Shown piece by piece: positions 57,140 to 64,000 of a stretch of 64,000 nt of DNA (position 1 is the stretch's first letter; every line of letters begins with the position of its first letter). Source of the stretch: Hygrophila difformis. Its lineage: Eukaryota; Streptophyta; Magnoliopsida; Lamiales; Acanthaceae. Where the stretch lies: assembly GCA_030278955.1 (NCBI GenBank), contig JAOANR010000014.1, positions 26,290,068-26,354,067 of the forward strand. Direction: 5' to 3'. The position numbers were made by a program, and so were the translations under genes. The notes beneath the pieces are model-generated. The model made no database searches. It was not told the origin of the DNA and worked only from the letters and a program-made list of their open reading frames with translations.

Positions 57140-57147
57140 ATTTATAG
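57140..57147 (-). promoter_or_regulatory. Internal TATA box upstream of the F-box gene
   Basis: TATAAATA on the minus strand, 17 bp downstream of the array 57164-57410 and about 130 bp upstream of the exon 1 ATG. The layout (array, TATA, leader) copies that of the LTR promoter. An alternative is that the F-box mRNA is spliced from the full-length RNA. Confidence 0.5.
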
Positions 57148-57163
57148 GTGAGAAAAAGGGTTT

Positions 57164-57410
57164 TACAACGCTATACTTAGCCTACGGCGCTAGACTAGCG
57201 CCGTAGCCTTGTTCAACGTCGTAGATAGAAAATAAGGGGAAGGGGGTGCTACGGCGCTATGCCTTTAGTATGACGCTATCCAAGGATGGCGTCGTTCTAA
57301 GGGACTGCGTCGTAGGTAGATCAAAAGAAAAGGGTGAAGTGCCCTACGGCGCTATCCCATTACTACGGCGCTATCTCAGGATAGCGTCGTAGGTTAGGAT
57401 AGCGTCGTAG
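57164..57410. repeat. Palindromic repeat array, A motif (internal promoter array)
   Basis: TACGGCGCTAGACTAGCGCCGTA (split: TACGGCGCTAG and CTAGCGCCGTA), TACGGCGCTATCTCAGG, ATAGCGTCGTAGG, TAGCGTCGTAG. Same half-sites as the two arrays in A's LTR. Confidence 0.85.
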
Positions 57411-57776
57411 TTGCACTTCAGATTTGAAATTTTTCACAATTTCATGCGAACTAGGCCCGAGTAGATGAAATTGGGCCTCAGTTGGTTTTATTTGTTCTGG
57501 ACTTGGGAGATTTTAGCCCAAAACATTTTTGTGTTGTTAATGGGCTATCTTAATTAAATTTAAACTTGCATAAAATAGGTTGGATTAACTCCATTTGTTT
57601 GCAAAAATTATTTCGGATTTTAAATTGTTTTAACTTCCGAAATCATTTTCTTAATTTCATGGACTTAATCCAACCGGGAACCTGGTTTTCTTCTTGATTT
57701 TCTGTTCCTTCTTTTGTTGGTTCGGAATTTCCTGCAAGACAAATAAATACCCAATCGGTTAGGTTTTCTCCAAATA

Positions 57777-57814
57777 TCAACATCCTCACATTTAGAGTCT
57801 TAGTACTCTAAATG
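57777..57814 (-). promoter_or_regulatory. Stem-loop/TGTGAGGATGTTGAT module after pol
   Basis: Identical in layout to 43764-43801 of B: 10-bp perfect stem next to TGTGAGGATGTTGAT, with an acceptor TTTGTCTTGCAG-GAAATT 45 nt downstream (57732/57731). Confidence 0.55.
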
Positions 57815-57949
57815 TTTAGTTGATTTTTGGATATTCTCTGATAAAATAACACATGTGTAAATATGTAATATGAAAATTAAATTTTTATGATTTTAATGCT
57901 GTTTCTTATTGAGTGTAATCCGGGTCTGCCACTGCTTGGCTTTCTTTCT

Positions 57950-58990
57950 CCGGATCGAACTGTCCGAGGTACTCCTTCAATCGGTTCCATTCACCACTAT
58001 GTTGCCCTTGTCAGTTCGGATCTTGACGGCTCCATTTTCAAACACTTCTAGCACTTCATGTGGTCCTTCCCATCTGGATTTAAGCTTTCCGTGGAACAGC
58101 TTCAACCTAGAATTGAATAATAAAACATTTTGACCAACATAGAAATGCTTAGGCTTAATCCTGCGATCGTGAAACTTCTGGGTCCGCTCCTTATAAATTC
58201 GAGAGCTTTCATAAGCTAGCGCTCGTATTTCCTCAATTTCATTGAGGTCCAACTTGCGTTTGCTCTGAGCAACTTTCGGATCGAAGTTGAGCGTCTTAAC
58301 GACCCAGTAAGCTTTATGCTCTAACTCTACGGGCAAATGACAGGCTTTTCCAAAGACGAGCCTGTATGGAGACATCCCAATGGGAGTCTTAAATGCTGTG
58401 CGGTATGCTCATAGAGCGTCATTGAGCTTACGTGCCCAATCCTTGCGGGTTATCCCGACAGTGGCTTCGAGTATGTGTTTGATTTTGCGATTGGATACTT
58501 CGACTTAACCACTAGTCCGGGGATGATAAGGCGTACCTATCTTATGGAGGATTCCATTTTTACTCATTAAAGTTTCAAAGGCTTTATTAATAAAGTGTGT
58601 TCCTCCATCAGATATCACCACCCTAGGTATGCCAAATCGACTGAAAATGTTGTTCTTGAGGAACTTGATGACTTGGCTACCATCATTGGTTGGTAATGCG
58701 ACAGCCTCAACCTATTTGGACACGTAATCGACGGCTACCAAGATATAGTAGTTTCCACCAGATGGCGGGAACGGTCCCATGAAGTCAATGACCCATACAT
58801 CGAAAATCTCAAGTGTGAGAATTCCCTTTTGAGGCATCTCATCCCTCTTGGAGAGGTTTCCTAATCTTTGGCATTTGTCGCAACCTTTCATAAATGTCCT
58901 GCAATCCTCATAGATGTGAGGCCAATAAAATCCACATTCGAGGACCTTGTGGGCCGTTCGAGCGGGACCATGGTGACCTCCATATTCTGA
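57950..58990 (-). pseudogene. Element A integrase, decayed
   Basis: 58990-58850 encodes the zinc finger ([11 protein letters not shown] ... GCDKCQRLGN). Core motifs for the three acidic residues are still recognisable by comparison with B but are interrupted by several stops (for example near 58506 and 58711). The C-terminal frame 58375-57977 is open: [60 protein letters not shown]. It lies next to the module at 57777. Confidence 0.8.
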
Positions 58991-58991
58991 T

Positions 58992-60306
58992 TCATGGCAT
59001 TTTTTGACAATTTGAATCGGCGCAGTGTTTGAAGAGATAAGGTTCTTCCCAGAAGTAGTTTAATACATCTCGGTTGAACCTATTCTTCTGATGATAGTTC
59101 GAAAACTGTGGGGTTATTCCGCACGCCAAGAAGTTAGCAATGTCGGAAAACCATGGACAAGCTTGATTATGCAGATGCAACGCGAACAACTGTTCGTCCG
59201 GAAACTCTTCATTAACGGCTTTTTCCTTTTTATCATTATCTAATCGAGATAAGTGGTCAGCAGCACCATTATCTCGACCTCGCCTATCTTTTATTATGAT
59301 GTCGAATTCTTGCAACAGAAGTACCCACCTGATTAATCGAGGTTTGGCATCTTGTTTGCTAAACAAGTATCTCAATGCAGAATGATCGGTGTATACTATA
59401 GTCTTCATACCTATAAGATACTATCTGAATTTATCAAACGCGAAGATTACAGCATACATCTCTTTCTCCGTTGTGGTGTAGTTGACTTGGGCCTCATTCA
59501 GGGCATGACTTGCGTAATGAATTACGCAATGTCTCCCATCCTTATGTTGCCCAAGAACTGCGCCTACGGCGAGACCACTAGCATCGCACATTACCTCGAA
59601 AGGTATTGACCAATCGGGTGGTTGCACTATCAGTGCAGAAACCAACATCTTCTTGAGCGTGTCAAAGGCTTGGACACACGCTTCATTTATTAAGAAAGGA
59701 TTTTCTTTACAAAGCAGATTAGTGAGCGGCTTGGCAATTTTAGAGAAATCCTTAATGAATCTCCGGTAAAAACCGGCATGCCCTAAGAAGCTCCTAACTG
59801 ATTTGATCGAGTTAGGAAGAGGGAGATTGGAAATGATAGAAACTTTGGCTGGATCAACTTCAATACCTGCACGAGAAATGCGATGACCTAACACTATGCC
59901 CTCAGTGACCATAAAATGGCACTTTTCCCAATTTAAAACCAGGTTAGTGTCCACACCTCTTTAAAATTTTAGCAAGATTAGTCAAACATTCATCAAACGT
60001 ATCTCCATATACAGAGAAGTCATCCATGAAGACCTCAATGCATTTTTCGATAAATTCAGAGAATATAGACATCATGCATCTTTGAAAAGTAGCTGGTGCA
60101 TTGCATAATCCAAAAGGCATGCGCCTATAGGCAAAAGTGCCATAGGGGCATGTAAAGGTAGTTTTTTTCATGGTCTTCGCTTGAAATAACAATCTGATTA
60201 TACCCAGAATAACCATCCAAAAAGCAATAAAATTCTCTTCCTGCCAACCTCTCAAGCATTTGATCAATAAATGGCAATGGAAAATGGTCCTTGCGGGTGG
60301 CCTCAT
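58992..60306 (-). pseudogene. Element A reverse transcriptase and RNase H, frameshifted
   Basis: Frames 60306-59944, 59954-59421 and 59408-58992. RT catalytic [38 protein letters not shown]. RNase [46 protein letters not shown]. Breaks: an extra T in a T7 run near 60164-60170 (six in B), an indel near 59952 and a stop near 59415. Close homologue of B's RT with the family's catalytic residues present. Confidence 0.85.
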
Positions 60307-61882
60307 TCAGTTTCCGGTAGTCGATGCAAACTCTCCATCCGGTCACTGGCCTGGTTGCAACCTCTTCTCCTTGCTCATTCTTGGTTATGCACATCCCTCC
60401 TCGTTTTGGTACGACCTGCACTGGGCTAACCCATTTGCTGTCAGATATAGGATAGATTATACCAGCATCTAAGAGCTTGATAACCTCCTTTCTTACCACT
60501 TCTTGCATGAAGGGGTTCAAACGCCTCTGAGGTTGACGGGAGGGTTTATACTCTTCTTCCATTAAAATCCTGTGCATGCAAATAGAAGGGCTTATTCCTT
60601 TTATATCAGAAATGGTCCAACCTATTGCATGCACATGTTTCTTAAGAACGACCACCAGAGCATTTTCTTGCTCTTGGGAGATCTTAGCCGAAACAATCAC
60701 AGGTAATTTTTTATGTTCTGTGAGAAATGCGTACTTGAGATGATCGGGTAATGTTTTAAGTTCAAGCTCTGGTGGGCATTCAACGGAAGGGAGTAATTTG
60801 CGAGAATTGGGTAGTGGGAGATCAGATTTACCTTCGGGACCCTGCATCAATACAGGATCCTCTTCTTCCTCTTCGGTGCCATCGTTCCCCTGTGCAGTGA
60901 AATCAGCACCGTCATATGCTTCAAGGTCCCCGGATTCGGGATCCTCAAATTGGACGGCGCTGCACTGTTCCTTTGGCTCAGCACCAGCAGGCATCAGTAC
61001 CTGCTTTGAAGGTTCATACAGCATCATTTCATCATTGTTTCCAGAGTCTAGCTCTTTCCTAACTATTACATCATCAAAAGAAAAACAAGAACTGTCGTTC
61101 GGGAATTTCTGCAGTTGTTCCATATCGAAGATGACTTCATCCCCATCAACGCGGAGCGTCACCCTTCCGGACTTAGCATCAATCAGTGCTCCGCCTGTGG
61201 CCAAGAACGGCCTGCCTAAGATGAGAGGCATGTCGGAGTCCTCCTTGATGTCCAGAATGATGAAATCCACTGGGAACGGAGTACTGCCTGCTTTGATTAT
61301 CACATCTTTCAAGATTCCGATTGGCTTTGTAATTGATCTATCTGCAAGCTGGAGCCTCATCTTGACAGGTTCCACCACTCTAAGCTTAAGACGTTTAACC
61401 ATGGTTAGTGGCATAACGTTAATGCTGGAACCGAGGTCACACAGTCCTTTTCCGGCGTTGTTCTGGCCAATCCGAATCGGCAATGTATAGCATCCGGGAT
61501 CCTCTTTCTTTTCTGGCAGCTTCTTCTGAATGATAGCACTGCAAGTGCTGTTGAGTACCACCAATTCGTCCTGCTCAACCTGTCTCTTTCCTGAAATCAT
61601 TTCTTTCAAGAACTTAGTATAGACTGGCATTTCAGAGATCATTTCAATCAAAGGAATGGTAATCTCAACTTCCCGCAGTCTTTTCAGAAATTTTTCAAAC
61701 TTCAGATCTTGTTGCTTATTTTTAAGTCTAGCCGGGTAAGGAACCCTAGGCATGAACTTGTTTTTGTTATCATGTTTTGGTGGTAGATGGTTAGAGGTTG
61801 TACCTTCACCATTACCGTTTTCTGTTTCTGCCGTTCTTTTTGCAGCGTCAGTCTGCTGTTCGGCTTCCTTTTGTTCATCCAT
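60125..61882 (-). pseudogene. Element A protease and RT N-terminal half (585-aa frame)
   Basis: MDEQKEAEQQTDAAKRTAET linker, MPRVPYPARLKNKQQDLKFE, protease GKGLCDLGSSINVMPL and LILGRPFLATGGALIDAK, an acidic spacer, then [42 protein letters not shown] and [13 protein letters not shown], before the T-run frameshift. This is the best preserved frame of A and shows the Arg codon that became a stop in B. Confidence 0.88.
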
Positions 61883-61922
61883 TGCTTCCTTATCAGCATT
61901 ATCAACAGGATCATCATCTTCC

Positions 61923-63831
61923 TCATGAGTGTTTCCAGTCCGCTCCTTTTGGTGCAGCCAGTGTCTTTCCAGATTTCAAGGTTATTGCTTTGCATTGCGG
62001 GTTCTTTTCCGCAGTGCTTGGCAATGTCCCTTTATCCCTTTTCTGTATTTCATTAGCCATCTGAGTAACTTGGGTCTCCACATTTCTGATAGAGGCCTGC
62101 AGCTGAGTATTGATCTCCTTCTGGCTAGTGATAAAATCAGTCATCAAATTCTCCAGCCTTGAAGGGGGCTTTTGATTTTGATTCTGATTCTGGTTTTGGT
62201 TCCATTGGCCTTGGTTCGGGATGAATTGAGGCTGGAAGTTTTGGGGGTGAAAATTTTGGAAGTTCTGGGTAGGCTGTTGGAAATTTTGAGGAGGCCTCTG
62301 TTGGATCTGAGGTTGGAAACCTGGGTTCTGAAAGTTCTGTCCCCTGTTCTGATTGAATCCTTGGTTCTGCTGAGGATTGAATTGCTGCTGTTGTGGTTTG
62401 TTCAAGAGGTGGGAATTAAGGGCATTGTTGTTTGAGTATGACAAGTTTGGGTGTCTATTTGGGAAAGCCCCTGCAAAGTTACAGCTTTCAGGTGAAATAT
62501 GTTCGCATGTATCAGTTGCATGAGCACCTTGACACAGTCCACAAATTACATCTGTTTGTTGTCCTTGAGTAGAGCTCCCAGCTCCCTGATTAACAGACAA
62601 TGCTGCCACCTGCTCTTGCAGCTTTTCAATATCTGATCTCTGTTGTACCTACAGCACACAAACCGCGAGGGGGAGGGGAATTAACATCATCAGTTAGAAC
62701 AGATCTGTTTACACTCATTGCTTCAATCTTGGCCCAAGCTTGATCCATTGGAATGTATAGCAGGTGTTGACCGCCGGCAGCATCGAGCATGTTTTTCCAT
62801 GCTGGGGTCAAACCGCTATAAAACTTTCTCAATTTCTCCCAATCATGGAAACCATGCTGGGGACATTTCTAGAGCAAGTTGAAGAACCGTTCCTTTGCGT
62901 CATACAGGGACTCGTCTGGCTTCATCTTGAATTCCGCAATCTTAGAGCGGCATTCATCCACCTTGGACTCTGGGAAGTATTTTGTCAGGAAATTTCTGAT
63001 CACGTCCTCCCATGTAGACTTCTGATTCACGGGCAGTGATTTGTACCATGTTCTTGCCCCGCTAGTCAGAGAGAAAGGAAACAGCCTTAATCGAATGGTG
63101 TTAGCAGATACATTCTGGTTCTTGATCGTATCACACAGTTCTAGGAAGGTCTGCAGATGATCATGGGGATCTTCATGACTTGCCCCTGCGAACTGATTGC
63201 TCTGAACAAGATTGATGAGGGCCGGCTTTAATTCGAAATTCCTGGCCAAGAATGGAGCTTGTCCAGGAATGTTCAAATATGGCTCCAAGATTGGCTGCAT
63301 GTAATCAGCGGCTGCTGCTTGTTGATTGTTCTCAACCCCTCCTTGATACTGCTGTGGGTAGTAGTTCTGATGCATGTAGTAGTTCCTCGGATCATTGAAG
63401 TCATTAGGATTTGGGGGATTCTGATGGGGATTCTGGTACTGCTGATTTTGCTGGTTTTGGAAGTTTTGGTGGTTTTGGTTATTTGGGGGGTTTTGAGGGT
63501 TCGGGTTGGGAGGAGGTGCCTCGAAGTGTTGCTGTTCAATGTTTGGTGGGTTCCCACCTCCCTGTATGATTTCAGGAGGGGGATCATCCAAATCATCGTT
63601 ATCAGCATCTTCGAGGTCTTCCTCGATGTTGTGAAGTGGTGGATTGGGTGGGATGATTGGGGGAAGGTCAGGGTTGGCCATATCAGAGATGTCACTGCTC
63701 GTGCTTGGTGAAAGTAATGCCTGTCTTTCCCGTTCCCGTCTTCGTTTAGTCTCCGCCCTATGACGTCGAGCTGTCTTTTCTATCTCTGCGTTATACGGGA
63801 TTTCGGCTGGCGTCTGCTTCCTCCTTTGCAT
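61923..63831 (-). pseudogene. Element A gag
   Basis: Frame 63831-62869 starts MQRRKQTPAEIPYNAEIEKT, has a Pro/Asn-rich linker, then capsid FELKPALINLVQSNQFAG, THEDPHDHLQTF-like and RLRLFPFSLTSGARTWYKSL. A TAG (62869-62871) replaces the codon that is Arg in B. Frame 62832-62626 continues the capsid (MRKFYSGLTPAWKNMLDAAG); a frameshift follows. Frame 62609-61923 holds the zinc knuckle CGLCQGAHATDTC, an Asn/Gln-rich tract (GQWNQNQNQNQNQKP) and CKAITLKSGKTL. About 140 bp separate the start from the PBS. Confidence 0.88.
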
Positions 63832-63972
63832 AGAACAACGGCTTCAATAATGACGGTACCTGCATATTCCCCAGGTTAGAATCGGGTTCGAAGGTGAATA
63901 TTTATATTTATATGTATAAGCTAACTAGGAGCAATGAGGAATGTAATTCTCTAATAAAACGGCGCTGCATCC

Positions 63973-63990
63973 TCCCCGGCAACAGCGCCA
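63973..63990 (-). promoter_or_regulatory. Primer-binding site (tRNA-Asp) of element A
   Basis: Plus strand TCCCCGGCAACAGCGCCA, one mismatch to the tRNA-Asp 3' end. It is directly adjacent to the LTR start at 63991. Confidence 0.88.
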
Positions 63991-64000
63991 TGAAACTTTT
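63991..64000 (-). repeat. First 10 bp of the 5' LTR of element A
   Basis: TGAAACTTTT, identical to 49034-49043. The LTR continues outside the window. Confidence 0.85.

Larger units (their letters stand above)
49034..64000 (-). mobile_element. Element A: Athila-like retrotransposon with an F-box cassette, runs off the right edge
   Basis: Minus-strand element inserted into element B's gag (left flank CTTCC). 3' LTR 49034-53535, PPT, shared 3' region, spliced F-box gene 55189-57012, promoter with palindromic array 57140-57410, pol and gag 57950-63831, PBS 63973-63990, and 5' LTR from 63991. Gag-pol has many frameshifts and stops. It is the same family as B and D. Confidence 0.88.

Overview
The window is plant nuclear DNA, almost certainly from a flowering plant (probably a eudicot), and consists entirely of nested LTR retrotransposons. 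It is AT-rich apart from short GC-rich islands. Primer-binding sites match the 3' end of tRNA-Asp, gag-pol is of the Athila type (Ty3/gypsy), and an older SIRE-like Ty1/copia element lies on the left. I see no host single-copy gene, rRNA gene or tRNA gene.

Layout, oldest layer first. (1) 1443-6763: the 3' part of a SIRE-like copia element on the minus strand (3' LTR 1443-2358, a decayed extra ORF, RT and integrase remnants). (2) Element B, Athila-like, minus strand, inserted in the copia at 6764. Its 3' LTR is 6764-11391, its extra ORF is split between 13037-16955 and 41106-42846, and its pol and gag are 43950-49033. The rest lies beyond the window. (3) Element C, a second Athila-like family, minus strand, 16956-41100, inserted in B's extra ORF with a 5-bp duplication (ATGGT). 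Its 2.14-kb LTRs are about 99.6% identical. It carries gag-pol and two paralogous extra ORFs downstream of pol. (4) Element D, a 6.2-kb solo LTR of the B/A family in plus orientation, 26003-32235, inserted in C with a 5-bp duplication (ATGGC). (5) Element A, B/A family, minus strand, inserted in B's gag at 49034 and running off the right edge. Its 3' LTR is 49034-53535, an F-box gene occupies the extra-ORF slot (55189-57012), gag-pol is 57950-63831, the PBS is 63973-63990 and the 5' LTR starts at 63991.

The most unusual feature is a set of CG-rich palindromic repeat arrays. Each element has its own motif: TTGACGTCAA/TGACGCCAA in B, GACGCTATCC/GGATAGCGTC in A, TTTGTCGCGGAACC/GGTTCCGCGACAAA in D, and GTGGCGC/GCGCCAC in C. 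Within an element the same private motif sits upstream of the LTR promoter, again in the transcribed leader (A, B, D), and again upstream of the internal transcription unit(s) of the extra ORF(s). LTRs that are otherwise clearly homologous carry different motifs but nearly the same unit layout. The pattern resembles a self-specific cis-element system that diversifies between elements. I infer that a DNA-binding product, perhaps of the extra ORFs, recognises these arrays.

A second recurrent module (stem-loop plus TGTGAGGATGTTGAT on the minus strand) lies at each 3' LTR boundary and also 45-75 nt upstream of each predicted splice acceptor of the extra ORFs. The extra-ORF slot behaves as a cassette. 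In A and B the intron and flanks are homologous but the exons are unrelated: an F-box gene in A, a very long ORF with a plant-transposon-type domain in B.
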